Of a stretch of 18,675 nucleotides of DNA, positions 7,356 to 15,860 are shown piece by piece; positions within the stretch are counted from its first letter, which is position 1; every line of letters begins with the position of its first letter. This DNA comes from Clostridia bacterium (lineage in GTDB: Bacteria > Bacillota > Clostridia > TANB77 > CAG-508). Made by a program: the position numbers and the translations under genes. The notes below the pieces were generated by a model. It was not told the origin of the DNA and did no database searches. It saw nothing but the letters and a program-made list of their open reading frames with translations. The DNA lies in assembly GCA_022790685.1 (NCBI GenBank), contig JAAVXQ010000077.1:1-18675 (forward strand), written 5' to 3'.

Positions 7356-7393
7356 AATAGTAAAATGAGAAATAAATAAAAAAGGAAGTCTAA

Positions 7394-9301
7394 ATGAAAC
7401 TATTGATTACAGAGAAACCATCAGTTGCTATGGAATTTTCAAAAGTCTTGAAAATATCTGCAACAAGGAAAAACGGGTTTTTAGAAGGTAATGAGTGGAT
7501 AATAACATGGTGTGTTGGACATTTAGTAACAATGTCATATCCAGAAAAGTATGATGAAAAACTTAAGTTTTGGAATTTAAGTACACTTCCATTCTTACCT
7601 AAAGAATACAAATATGAAGTAATTCCAGCTGTTGAAAAACAATTTGAAATAGTAAAATCTTTACTAACAAGAGAAGATGTTGAAGAAATATATATAGCGA
7701 CTGACTCTGGAAGAGAAGGTGAGTACATATATAGATTAGTGGACGAAATGGCTGGTGTAGAAAAAGATAAAAAGAGAAGAAGAGTTTGGATAGATTCTCA
7801 AACAGAAGAAGAAATTTTAAAGGGAATTAATGAGGCTAAAGATTGGAATGATTATAATAGCTTATCTAATTCTGCATATCTAAGAGCAAAAGAAGATTAT
7901 CTAATTGGTATTAATTTTTCTAGATTATTATCAATTATATTTGGAAAAAGAGCAGCAAAAGAACTTGAAGAAGATAAAATTTCTATTTCAGTAGGAAGGG
8001 TTATGACTTGTGTACTTGGAATGGTAGTTTCAAGAGAAAGAGAAATAAAGAATTTCATTAAGACAAAATATTATAAAGTTATAGGTAACTTTGGAAAAGA
8101 AACTGACTCTTTTAAAGCAGAATGGAAAGTGACAGAAAATTCGAGATTCTATAATGATGTAAAACTATATAATGATAATGGTTTTAAAAAGGAAGAAGAT
8201 GCTAAAGAATTTATCAATGCCTTAAAAGATAAAGAGGCTATAGTACAAGAAATAAAAAAATCAAAACAGAAAGAAAATGCGCCACTTTTGTTTAATTTAG
8301 CAGAAATACAAAATGAATGTACAAAAAACTTTAAAATAAAACCAGATGAAACTTTAGAGATTATTCAAGAACTATATGAAAAAAAATTAGTAACATATCC
8401 AAGAACTGATGCTAGAGTACTATCTACAGCAATAGCAAAAGAAATTGGAAAAAATTTAAATGGACTATTTAAAAATTTTAAAGATGAAGAAATACATTTA
8501 TTTATTGAAAAAATGGTAAATGAAAAATATGATACAAATCTAACAAAAACAAAATATGTTAATGATAGTAAAATAACAGATCATTATGCAATAATTCCTA
8601 CGGGTCAAGGATTTGAGAATTATGAAAAACTAAGTCCATTACACAAAGACATATACAAAATAATAGTAAAAAGATTTATTGCAATTTTTTATCCTCCAGC
8701 AGAATATAGTAAAGTTTCATTAAATATAGAAATAGATAAAGAATTGTTTACGGCTTCTGGTAAAGTATGTTTAAAAAATGGATTTTTAGAAGTATTAAAA
8801 AATAAAACTATGGAAAATGCTGAAGAAAATAATTCTTTAGAGATACTAGCAAATTTAAAAAAAGGCCAAAAAGTTGATGTTATAAATTTTGAAACAAAAG
8901 ATTCAGAAACATCACCGCCTTCAAGATATAATTCAGGAAGTATAATTCTTGCTATGGAAAATGCTGGTAAATTAATTGAAGACGAAAGCTTAAGAGAACA
9001 AATAAAAGGCGCTGGAATTGGAACAAGTGCAACAAGAGGAGAGATAATAAAAAAATTAGAGAGAATTAAATATATAAATATAAATACAAAAACGCAAATT
9101 ATAACTCCAACCTTAAAAGGTGAAGTAATTTATGATATAATTTATAAATCGATTCCAGATATGCTAAATCCAGATTTAACAGCTAGTTGGGAAAAGGGAT
9201 TAGATATGGTGGCAAAAAAAGAAATTGGTCCAGAAGTTTTTATGGAGAAATTAGAAAAGTATATTAAAAGTAAAATAGATAAACTAGTAATAAAATATTA
9301 A
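7394..9301 (+). CDS. topB: DNA topoisomerase III (type IA)
   Basis: A 635-residue type IA topoisomerase that cuts one strand through a 5' phosphotyrosine link and passes another, decatenating and relaxing negative supercoils. The TOPRIM domain opens with LLITEKPSVA (Glu7) and carries ATDSGREGE (102-110), the acidic metal site in which the second acidic position of DxDxE is glycine; I recall this form in Firmicutes TopB, but it should be checked. The catalytic tyrosine is Y335 in VTYPRTDAR. ISVGRVMT (198-205) and the late GAGIGTSATRGEII segment (about 536-549) are typical of the family. It lacks the C-terminal zinc fingers of TopA, which with the length favours topoisomerase III. RBS AAGGAAG at 7382-7388. 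Its neighbours suggest no specialised role. Confidence 0.92.
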   Translation: MKLLITEKPSVAMEFSKVLKISATRKNGFLEGNEWIITWCVGHLVTMSYPEKYDEKLKFWNLSTLPFLPKEYKYEVIPAVEKQFEIVKSLLTREDVEEIYIATDSGREGEYIYRLVDEMAGVEKDKKRRRVWIDSQTEEEILKGINEAKDWNDYNSLSNSAYLRAKEDYLIGINFSRLLSIIFGKRAAKELEEDKISISVGRVMTCVLGMVVSREREIKNFIKTKYYKVIGNFGKETDSFKAEWKVTENSRFYNDVKLYNDNGFKKEEDAKEFINALKDKEAIVQEIKKSKQKENAPLLFNLAEIQNECTKNFKIKPDETLEIIQELYEKKLVTYPRTDARVLSTAIAKEIGKNLNGLFKNFKDEEIHLFIEKMVNEKYDTNLTKTKYVNDSKITDHYAIIPTGQGFENYEKLSPLHKDIYKIIVKRFIAIFYPPAEYSKVSLNIEIDKELFTASGKVCLKNGFLEVLKNKTMENAEENNSLEILANLKKGQKVDVINFETKDSETSPPSRYNSGSIILAMENAGKLIEDESLREQIKGAGIGTSATRGEIIKKLERIKYININTKTQIITPTLKGEVIYDIIYKSIPDMLNPDLTASWEKGLDMVAKKEIGPEVFMEKLEKYIKSKIDKLVIKY

Positions 9302-9338
9302 ATAATTTAAAATAAGTATTATATAGGGAGTAGGCGAA

Positions 9339-10112
9339 ATGATTGATTTAGACAGATGCAAAAAAATTTTTATAGACTATACAGAAAAGTTTGATAAAAA
9401 CAATTTTATTATAAATAGAAAAATTGGACATACAATGGAAGTAATGTATTTAAGCGGAAAAATAGCAGAGGAATTAAAATTATCAGAAGAAGAAAAAGAC
9501 CTTGCTACTTTAATAGGACTTTTACATGATATAGGCAGATTTAAGCAAGCACAGAATACTAATAGTTGCAAAGATTCTGAAAGTAGTGATCACGCAAGTA
9601 TTGGAGTACATATTTTATTTGAAGAAAATATGATTCGAGAATTTATTCCAGATACAAGAAAATATGACAACATTATAAGAAATGCAGTAGGTGAACATAG
9701 CAGATTTAGTATAAATGAAAATTTGACAGATACAGAAATGAAATTTGCTAAAATAATAAGAGATGCAGATAAACTAGATATATATAGACTATTATCAGAG
9801 GGAGCATTTTTTGATATGGCAAAATCAAGTGGATTTTCGGATAATACTCATTTTACTAGTGAAGTTTTAGAAGCTTTTTATAATAATAAACAACTGCCAA
9901 GAAACAAACTAAAAACAACTTTAGACTATTTTTTAAATACGATTGCATTTGTATATGACATAAACTATAATATAAGCTTTAAAATTTTAAAAGAAAAAAG
10001 ATATTTAGAGCCAATTTTAGACATAGGTACTGAAATTAATAATCAGGAAAAAAACGAAATAGAAAAAATAAAGAAGCATATAAATAAATGTGTAGAAGAA
10101 AAATTAGTATAA
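9339..10112 (+). CDS. HD-domain phosphohydrolase
   Basis: A 257-residue cytoplasmic protein of the HD metal-dependent phosphohydrolase superfamily. The metal-binding set is visible: His31 (IGHTMEV), His63-Asp64 (LLHDIGRF) and Asp144 (RDADKLDIYR); His85 (DHASIGV) and His120 (GEHSRF) are further conserved-looking histidines. The fold commonly acts on nucleotides or cyclic nucleotides. No GGDEF, REC, GAF or RelA partner domain is present, so it is a stand-alone HD protein and the substrate cannot be named from sequence. It lies 37 bases after topB and may be co-transcribed with it. The C-terminal 80 residues are probably helical and carry no motif I recognise. Confidence 0.8.
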   Translation: MIDLDRCKKIFIDYTEKFDKNNFIINRKIGHTMEVMYLSGKIAEELKLSEEEKDLATLIGLLHDIGRFKQAQNTNSCKDSESSDHASIGVHILFEENMIREFIPDTRKYDNIIRNAVGEHSRFSINENLTDTEMKFAKIIRDADKLDIYRLLSEGAFFDMAKSSGFSDNTHFTSEVLEAFYNNKQLPRNKLKTTLDYFLNTIAFVYDINYNISFKILKEKRYLEPILDIGTEINNQEKNEIEKIKKHINKCVEEKLV

Positions 10113-10150
10113 TAACTTTATCACTTTTTATGTAAAATCCTCATAATATG

Positions 10151-10169
10151 TAACATAAATATTATGTTA
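10151..10169. promoter_or_regulatory. Inverted repeat abutting the murA ribosome binding site
   Basis: TAACATAA (10151-10158) and TTATGTTA (10162-10169) are perfect 8-bp arms with a 3-base spacer. The last base is the first base of AGGAGG (10169-10174). It could be an operator or, if transcribed, a small hairpin that influences ribosome access. Function is inferred only from position. Confidence 0.4.
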
Positions 10170-10181
10170 GGAGGAAAAAAC

Positions 10182-11448
10182 ATGTATAGTTACATAATAA
10201 AGGGTGGTAGTAGATTAAAAGGAACAGTAACTATTTCTGGTTCTAAAAATGCTAGTTTGCCAATACTTGCAGCTACACTTTTAAATGGAAAAACTACTAA
10301 GTTATATAATGTTCCAAATATTGAAGACGTTAGAACAACAATTAAAATATTAGAAGAATTAGGTTGCAAAATAAAAAAAGAGGGAAATAAATTAACTATA
10401 AACTCAAAAGATATAAATCAAACTATAATATCTGATGAATTAATGAGAAAATTAAGATCTTCAGTTATAATAGCAGGAGCAATTATAGGTAGAAAAAGAG
10501 AAGTAAAGTTTTCTTATCCAGGTGGTTGTGATATAGGATGTAGACCAATTGACTTACACCTAAAAGCTTTTGAAAAAATAGGAATAAAAATAGATGAAAA
10601 TACTAGATATATAGAATGTAAATGTGATAAAATACAAAGTACAATAATACAATTAGATTTTCCAAGTGTAGGAGCAACAGAAAATATTATATTAGCATCG
10701 GTACTTGGAAAAGACTCAGAACATGAAATAATAATAAAAAATGCAGCAAGAGAACCTGAAATAATTGATCTTATTTCATTTTTAAATAGAATGGGAGCAA
10801 AAATAACAGGTGCAGGAACAAGTGAAATTGTTATAAAATCAGTAAGAAGCTTAAAAGAAGTATCATATAGAATAATGCCAGATAGAATTGAAGCAGGAAC
10901 TATCTTAGTAAGTGCAGCAATGACATCTCGGAGAGGTAAGATTAGAAAGTGTTAATCCTGAACATTTGAGCCCTATTCTTCACAAATTAAGAGAGTGCGG
11001 ATGCAAAATAAAAGAAGAAAAGAGTGCTATTACAATAGATGCTTCAAAAAAATTAATAGGCACTGAAATTAAAACTATGCCATATCCAGGATTTCCAACA
11101 GATTTGCAACCTTTATTTTCTTGTTTACTTACAACTTGTAAAGGAACATCAATTATTACAGAAAATATATTTGAAAATAGATTTAAATTTATGCAAGAAT
11201 TAAAAAGAATGGGTGCAAAATTTAACGTAGAAGGGAAGACGTTGGTTATAAAAGGTGTAAGAAAGCTTCATGGAGCAACTGTTGAAAGCACTGATTTAAG
11301 AGGAGGAGCAGCACTAGTAATTGCTGGTGTTTGCGCTAAAGGAATAACAAAAGTAAATAAAGTAGAACATATTTTGAGAGGATACGAGAATTTAGATTAT
11401 AAATTAAATTCTTTAGGAGCAAATATTATAAGAGAAGAGGATATATAA
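10182..11448 (+). CDS. murA: UDP-N-acetylglucosamine 1-carboxyvinyltransferase MurA, frame split at an in-frame CGG
   Basis: First committed step of peptidoglycan synthesis: transfers enolpyruvate from PEP to UDP-GlcNAc in the cytoplasm. Skipping one base (C 10929) gives 421 residues, the normal family size. Landmarks: SGSKNASLPILAATLL with Lys22-Asn23; PGGCDIGCRPIDLHL with the catalytic, fosfomycin-reactive Cys116; MPDRIEAGT; and in the second half FPTDLQP and DLRGGAALVIAG. ATG 10182 is chosen because AGGAGG (10169-10174) lies 7 bases upstream; the earlier ATG at 10164 would overlap that site. The upstream frame reads through CGG at 10929-10931 and stops at TAA 10953-10955; the +1 frame reads GEVRLESVNPEHL and continues the family sequence without a gap. 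The stop TAA directly abuts the ftsQ ATG. The gene may be live by frameshifting, a real pseudogene backed by a second murA, or carry a sequencing error. Confidence 0.9.
10926..10934 (+). other. +1 frameshift point in murA at TCT-CGG-A
   Basis: The upstream frame reads ACA TCT CGG AGA. Skipping the C at 10929 gives T-S-G-E-V-R-L-E-S and restores the frame for the remaining 173 codons. There is no homopolymer here. CGG is found in frame only here and in spoIIGA. Confidence 0.85.
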
Positions 11449-12333
11449 ATGGAAGATGATGAAATAATCATAGTTAATAAAACAACTTCTAATAAAGTCC
11501 AAAAGAAAAAAAGTAAAAAAATTAAGGCTGTAAAGATTGCAGCCTCAAAAAATAGTAAGAAAAAGGACAAGGATGAAATAAGAGCAATCAATGCTGTAAA
11601 TTCTACTAAAAAGAAATTTCCAATATTTATAATAATATTTTTAATATTAATTTTAATGGGATTAATATTATTTTCGGATATATTTAATATAAAAAATATT
11701 GAAGTAGTAGGAAATAGCAATTTATCAAATGATACAATAATTTCTTTATCTGGTATTGAAAAAGAAAGAAATATATTTATGATAAATAAAAAGAAATCAA
11801 AAGAAAAAATAAAAGAAGAAACATACATAGAAAAAGTAAAGATACATTCAAAGTTTCCAAGTACAGTAGTAATAGAAGTAGTAGAGAGACATCCAAAGTT
11901 TATGCTACAATTTGCGGATAGCTTTGTATATATAAATAGTCAAGGTTATATGTTAGAAGTATCTAATAATTCCATTGAAGTACCAATAATAATTGGCTTT
12001 GTAACTGATTTAAGCAATATTCATGCTGGAAATAGATTAGATTTAGAAGATTTAAAAAAGATGGAAAAGATTATTAAAGTTTTTGAAGTAGCTAAATCAA
12101 ATGAAATTGCAAATTTGATAACAAAGATAGACATATCTGATGAAAACAATTTTACTTTATTACTTGAGGGCGAAGGAAAGAAAGCTTATTTAGGAGAATG
12201 TACAGAACTTAATACAAGAATGTTACTTTTAAAGAAAATTCTTGAACTAGAAAAAGGGAAAAGTGGAGAAGTGTTTCTAAATGTTGATTTAAATAATGAT
12301 GATGTATATTTTAGAGAAAGCGTAAATGTTTAG
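11449..12333 (+). CDS. ftsQ: Cell-division protein FtsQ/DivIB
   Basis: A bitopic membrane protein of the divisome that forms the FtsQ-FtsB-FtsL (DivIB-DivIC-FtsL) complex. The 294 residues hold a long, lysine-rich cytoplasmic tail (1-56), one transmembrane segment (about 57-76), then a POTRA domain (about 79-148; IKNIEVVGNSNLS start and KFPSTVVIEVVERHPKF end) and the extracytoplasmic FtsQ beta domain. The ATG directly follows the murA stop codon, and a purine-rich site (AGAAGAGG, 11432-11439) lies inside the end of murA, so the two are translationally linked. The basic N-terminal extension is longer than in Gram-negative FtsQ and is usual for DivIB. Confidence 0.9.
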   Translation: MEDDEIIIVNKTTSNKVQKKKSKKIKAVKIAASKNSKKKDKDEIRAINAVNSTKKKFPIFIIIFLILILMGLILFSDIFNIKNIEVVGNSNLSNDTIISLSGIEKERNIFMINKKKSKEKIKEETYIEKVKIHSKFPSTVVIEVVERHPKFMLQFADSFVYINSQGYMLEVSNNSIEVPIIIGFVTDLSNIHAGNRLDLEDLKKMEKIIKVFEVAKSNEIANLITKIDISDENNFTLLLEGEGKKAYLGECTELNTRMLLLKKILELEKGKSGEVFLNVDLNNDDVYFRESVNV

Positions 12334-12345
12334 AAAGGAGAAGAG

Positions 12346-13065
12346 ATGAATAATAAAGGCATAGCAGTATTATTAGGGGTAATGTGCTTTTTACTTACAG
12401 TAGGAATATGTATTCAAATTAATACAGTAGGCAAAAGCTATACAGCTGTGGGGAGGACAAAAACAGAAAATGATTTAAGGGATAGTGTATTACGATTTAA
12501 AGAAAAATATGATAATATTTATGAAAGACTAAGTAAAAAGGAAATAGAATTAGAAACTTTAAGAGAAAAAGCGACTAGAAATGATGAAATATCTGAGGCA
12601 ACTAAGGAAAATGTAAGTAAATATTCCTCTCTTTTAGGATTTACAGAATTAGTAGGAAAAGGATTAGTAATAACAATAAAAGATGCAGATAATGTATATG
12701 CAAAACTTAATCCTAATATGGCAGTAGTACATGATGGTGATTTATTAGAAGTAGTAAATGCTTTGAAAAATGCAGGAGCCGAAGCTATTTCTATAAATAA
12801 TCAAAGAATTACTAACTCAAGTTCAATAACTTGTATTGGAAATGTCATTAAGATAAATGGAGAAAAAGTAAGTGTGCCATATGTTATAAATGCTATAGGA
12901 TTACCAGAAAAATTGTATGGTTCAATAACAATGCCAGGTGGATATATAAAGCAACTAGAAGATGATGGAATACAAGTTAGTATAGATAAAATAGATAAAG
13001 AAACGATAGTAGTTCCAAAGTATGATGGAATATACAAATTTGAATATGCAGAAAATATAGAATAG
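12346..13065 (+). CDS. DUF881 protein (YlxW-like)
   Basis: A 239-residue membrane-anchored protein: one N-terminal transmembrane helix (about 5-26), a charged coiled-coil stretch (about 40-90, rich in Glu/Lys/Arg) and a DUF881 domain (about 95-235) with GKGLVITIKDAD, NAGAEAISINNQRI and the later SITMPGGYIKQL. In Bacillus, ylxW and ylxX lie between divIB and sbp, the same place as here. The molecular role is not settled; the location points to the envelope or division. It has a strong ribosome site (AAAGGAG, 12334-12340) and lies 12 bases after ftsQ. It and the next gene are clearly tandem paralogues. Confidence 0.85.
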   Translation: MNNKGIAVLLGVMCFLLTVGICIQINTVGKSYTAVGRTKTENDLRDSVLRFKEKYDNIYERLSKKEIELETLREKATRNDEISEATKENVSKYSSLLGFTELVGKGLVITIKDADNVYAKLNPNMAVVHDGDLLEVVNALKNAGAEAISINNQRITNSSSITCIGNVIKINGEKVSVPYVINAIGLPEKLYGSITMPGGYIKQLEDDGIQVSIDKIDKETIVVPKYDGIYKFEYAENIE

Positions 13066-13077
13066 AGGTGATATTTG

Positions 13078-13797
13078 TTGAAAGGAAAAAGAATAATGAC
13101 AATTTCCATAGGATGTACAGCATTTATTTTGACTATGGTACTTTTTACTCAATTTAAAACTGTAGAACAAACAGATATAACTGCTATAGAAACTATGAGA
13201 GAGGCTGAACTGAAATCAGAACTTTCCTCTTGGAAAACTAAATATGATGAAACTAATTTAAAATTATCAGAAGTAGAAAATAAAATTTTAGAATATAATA
13301 AAACAATTTCTTCAAAAGAAGATAGTGCAAAATTAGTAGAAAATGAAGTAAAGGAATATGAGAAATATTTAGGATATACTAAATTACGTGGAGAGGGAAT
13401 AGTAATAACCTTAAAAGATAGTGATGATCAAGATCCAGAAAAAAATATAAATCATACAGACTTATTAAGTTTAGTAAATGAACTTAAACTTGCAGGAGCA
13501 GAGGCAATAGCTATAAATGATGAAAGAATAGTATCTACTAGTGAAATAACATCAATAAGAGATGGAATAGTTATAATAAATACTGCTAGAGTTTCAAGTC
13601 CATATAATGTAAGAGCAATTGGAAATAAAAAATATTTAGAAAGTGCTATTACAATAAAAGGTGGTTTTTTAGATGAGATGAAGGACTATAATAAAAGTGT
13701 AGAATATGTTTTAGAAGATAGAATAGAACTTCCAAAATATGAGGGGAAAATGGAACTTGAATATTCAAAAATAAATGAGGGGGGAAAAGCTAAATGA
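13078..13797 (+). CDS. DUF881 protein (YlxX-like), tandem paralogue
   Basis: A second DUF881 protein (239 residues) with the same layout: transmembrane helix (about 7-24), coiled coil (about 45-95) and DUF881 domain with GEGIVITLKDSDDQ, LAGAEAIAINDERIVS and SAITIKGGFLDEM. Two adjacent TTG codons could start it; I choose 13078 because AGGTGA (13066-13071) then sits 6 bases upstream rather than 3. The TGA stop overlaps the ATG of sbp (ATGA), indicating translational coupling. Divergence from its neighbour is large enough that the duplication is old, as in Bacillus. Confidence 0.85.
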   Translation: MKGKRIMTISIGCTAFILTMVLFTQFKTVEQTDITAIETMREAELKSELSSWKTKYDETNLKLSEVENKILEYNKTISSKEDSAKLVENEVKEYEKYLGYTKLRGEGIVITLKDSDDQDPEKNINHTDLLSLVNELKLAGAEAIAINDERIVSTSEITSIRDGIVIINTARVSSPYNVRAIGNKKYLESAITIKGGFLDEMKDYNKSVEYVLEDRIELPKYEGKMELEYSKINEGGKAK

Positions 13798-14186
13798 TTT
13801 ATATAGCAATACTTATAGGATGTATATTAGGAGCATTTGTGGGAATGAATTCACCAGTAATTCCATATACATATTCTAGTTACTTATCGATCGCAATAAT
13901 AGCAGCTTTAGATTCTGTATTTGGAGGAATAACTTCAGTTTTAAAGGGAAATTTTGATTTAAAAATATTTTTATCAGGTTTTTTTGGAAATTCTATATTA
14001 TCAATAGCGCTTACATATTTAGGTAACAAACTAAATGTTGATATATATCTAGCGGCAATTATAGTTTTTGTAGGAAGAATGTTTACAAATCTAGCTATAA
14101 TAAGAAGATATTATATAGAAAAATGGAGTAAGAAATTAGGTAAAGTATCTTTTGAAAGTGGTAATGAAAATACTAAAAAGAACTAA
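13794..14186 (+). CDS. sbp: Small basic membrane protein (Sbp, DUF1290)
   Basis: A 130-residue integral membrane protein with about three or four hydrophobic segments (around 1-20, 26-46, 55-80 and 85-103) and a basic tail. The opening MIYIAILIGCILGAFVG and the AALDSVFGGITS stretch are typical of the sbp family found directly upstream of ftsA in Bacillus and Clostridia. The function is unknown; its fixed position argues for a link to division or envelope assembly. It starts inside the stop codon of the preceding DUF881 gene and is the last gene before a strong terminator. Confidence 0.85.
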   Translation: MIYIAILIGCILGAFVGMNSPVIPYTYSSYLSIAIIAALDSVFGGITSVLKGNFDLKIFLSGFFGNSILSIALTYLGNKLNVDIYLAAIIVFVGRMFTNLAIIRRYYIEKWSKKLGKVSFESGNENTKKN

Positions 14187-14286
14187 TTGAATGCTTATTT
14201 TGTTATCAGGAATATAGTAAAATATAAAGTAGAAAACTTTAGATTGTTTTGCGTAGAAAGAAAATTTTTAAATTAAAGATAAATAC

Positions 14287-14345
14287 AGCGAACCATAGAT
14301 TCTATTTAAATTTGTATTTGATAGAAAATCTTAGGTTCGCTTTTT
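14287..14345 (+). terminator. Strong intrinsic terminator of the murA-sbp operon
   Basis: AGCGAACC (14287-14294) pairs with GGTTCGCT (14334-14341); inside, AGAT pairs with ATCT and TTCTAT with ATAGAA around a loop, with a 2x2 internal loop and one bulged A. A T-run (14341-14345) follows. It is by far the most GC-rich stem in the gene-free stretch 14187-14560. Confidence 0.85.
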
Positions 14346-14378
14346 AAAACCTTTTTATTTGTTATTAATTAATGCAAA

Positions 14379-14392
14379 AAAAGTCGACTTTT
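14379..14392. promoter_or_regulatory. Perfect 14-bp palindrome upstream of ftsA
   Basis: Bases 14379-14392 read AAAAGTCGACTTTT, a perfect palindrome containing GTCGAC, about 105 bases upstream of the ftsA -35 box. It could be an operator for a dimeric regulator. No matching protein can be named, and chance cannot be excluded. Confidence 0.35.
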
Positions 14393-14458
14393 GTATTGAA
14401 TTAAATTAAAAAATGTTATATAGTATTGCTTGTCATTTAAAAAAATGTAAAGTAACAA

Positions 14459-14487
14459 AAATATTACGAAAATATTACGAAAATATG
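14459..14487. repeat. 11-bp direct repeats just upstream of the ftsA promoter
   Basis: AAATATTACGA occurs at 14459-14469 and 14470-14480, with a partial third copy (AAATATG, 14481-14487). The repeat length equals about one helical turn and the block ends 10 bases before the -35 box, so it could present repeated binding sites on one DNA face or act as an UP-like element. Confidence 0.5.
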
Positions 14488-14497
14488 TCAAAATCAC

Positions 14498-14526
14498 TTG
14501 ACTTTTTTATTAAAATGTAATATTCT
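14498..14526 (+). promoter_or_regulatory. Sigma-A type promoter of ftsA-ftsZ
   Basis: TTGACT (14498-14503) and TATTCT (14521-14526) have a 17-base spacer, giving a start near 14533. Together with the terminator after sbp, this makes ftsAZ a separate transcription unit. Confidence 0.6.
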
Positions 14527-14575
14527 TAAGCCACGGAGATTTTGAAAAGAAATTATAAAAATGGAGGAGTTAACT

Positions 14576-15808
14576 TTGGCAATAGGGGATATAATTGTTG
14601 GTATCGATATTGGAACCTCTAAGGTCAGTACATTTGTTGGCGAAGTTAATAATTTCAATCAAATTGAGATTATTTGTAGCACTAGTTGTAAATGCTCAGC
14701 AATACAAAAAGGTATAATAGTAGATGAAGATGAATTAAGTTTATCAATTTCAAAATCAATAAAAGAAGCGGAAGATATATCAAATTTAAAAATTAATTCT
14801 GCATATACTGTAATACCTGGCAAATACATAACAATAGTACAGAACAGTATCGTAAAAGAAGCAAAAGATAAGTTTGCTGGGATATCAATAAAAGATGTTT
14901 CATCAGCAATAATACAAGTAAGAGATATAGAAATCCCAGAAGATAAAGTACTAGTAGATATAGTACCAGATAAATTTATATTAGAAGATGGCAAGGCAAT
15001 TGATGATCCTGTAGGAAAGTTTAGCTCTAATTTTACATTAACAGCCCAGATAATATTAGCTGAAAAAGAATATATAAAGAAGTTAACTTCTGTGTTTAAA
15101 AAGGCTGGTATAGAAATAGATGGAGTTGTTCCAGCATCACTAGCAGAAAGAAATCTAGTTTTAGATACTAATGAACTTTCTGACAATGTAATGATTTTAG
15201 ATATAGGAGCTGGAAATACTGAAATTGGAGTATTTAGTGACTCTTCTTTTATTTATACAAATACAATAGCATTAGGGGGAGACAATATTACAAGTGATAT
15301 TGCTTATGTATTAAACATTTCAAAAGAAGAGGCAGATAAATTAAAAAGACAATATGGACTAGCTTTAAGATCTTATATAGATAATGATAATAATATTGTG
15401 CTCAATACATGTAAAGATAATGATGCAAAAAATAAAACAATAAAAAGTTCAGAACTTATTGAGATAATAGAAGCAAGAATTGAAGAAATTTTTACTCTTG
15501 TAAATAAAGACATAACAGCTAGAGGAATAAAAAGCAATATAAATAATATTATTTTGACTGGTGAAGGTATAACAAATATAAATAAATGTGATATGGCAGG
15601 AAAAATAATAATGAATATACCAGTAAAAATATCAACAGGAAGATTAATAAGTACTGTAAAATCTACATATAGAGTTAGTTATGCATTAGTAAGATATATA
15701 GCAGCAAGACCATATGCAAGAACAGTATCAAGTAGCATAGATGCTAAAACAGAAAAGAATCTGTTAAAAACAGTATTAGAAAAAGTAAAAGATTTTTTCT
15801 ATTCTTAA
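14576..15808 (+). CDS. ftsA: Cell-division protein FtsA
   Basis: Actin-like ATPase that tethers FtsZ filaments to the membrane. Nucleotide-binding motifs are visible: phosphate-1 loop GIDIGTSKVSTF near the N terminus and phosphate-2 ILDIGAGNTEIGVF (about residues 207-220), followed by ALGGDNITSDIA. The 1C domain lies between them, and the last 16 residues (NLLKTVLEKVKDFFYS) form the expected amphipathic membrane-targeting helix. I prefer the TTG start at 14576 because GGAGGA (14563-14568) lies 7 bases upstream; an in-frame ATG at 14561 would precede this site and has no good one of its own. That gives 410 residues, normal for the family. ftsZ follows after 52 bases. Confidence 0.93.
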   Translation: MAIGDIIVGIDIGTSKVSTFVGEVNNFNQIEIICSTSCKCSAIQKGIIVDEDELSLSISKSIKEAEDISNLKINSAYTVIPGKYITIVQNSIVKEAKDKFAGISIKDVSSAIIQVRDIEIPEDKVLVDIVPDKFILEDGKAIDDPVGKFSSNFTLTAQIILAEKEYIKKLTSVFKKAGIEIDGVVPASLAERNLVLDTNELSDNVMILDIGAGNTEIGVFSDSSFIYTNTIALGGDNITSDIAYVLNISKEEADKLKRQYGLALRSYIDNDNNIVLNTCKDNDAKNKTIKSSELIEIIEARIEEIFTLVNKDITARGIKSNINNIILTGEGITNINKCDMAGKIIMNIPVKISTGRLISTVKSTYRVSYALVRYIAARPYARTVSSSIDAKTEKNLLKTVLEKVKDFFYS

Positions 15809-15860
15809 AATTTTGTTTTCAATTTTTAATATATAAGAAACTAAAAGGAGGATATATCCT

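Noticed and set aside
10929..10931. CGG reassigned to another amino acid as the explanation for the murA break
   Set aside because: Any single amino acid at CGG keeps the old frame, which ends at TAA 10953-10955. Only a one-base shift restores MurA.
11397..11828. Minus-strand open frame opposite ftsQ
   Set aside because: It is the antisense of a lysine-rich, AT-rich gene, has low-complexity Phe/Ile/Ser content and conflicts with clear FtsQ coding.
14659..15186. Minus-strand open frame opposite ftsA (175 residues)
   Set aside because: A Ser/Ile-rich shadow of ftsA with no motif; ftsA is unambiguous.
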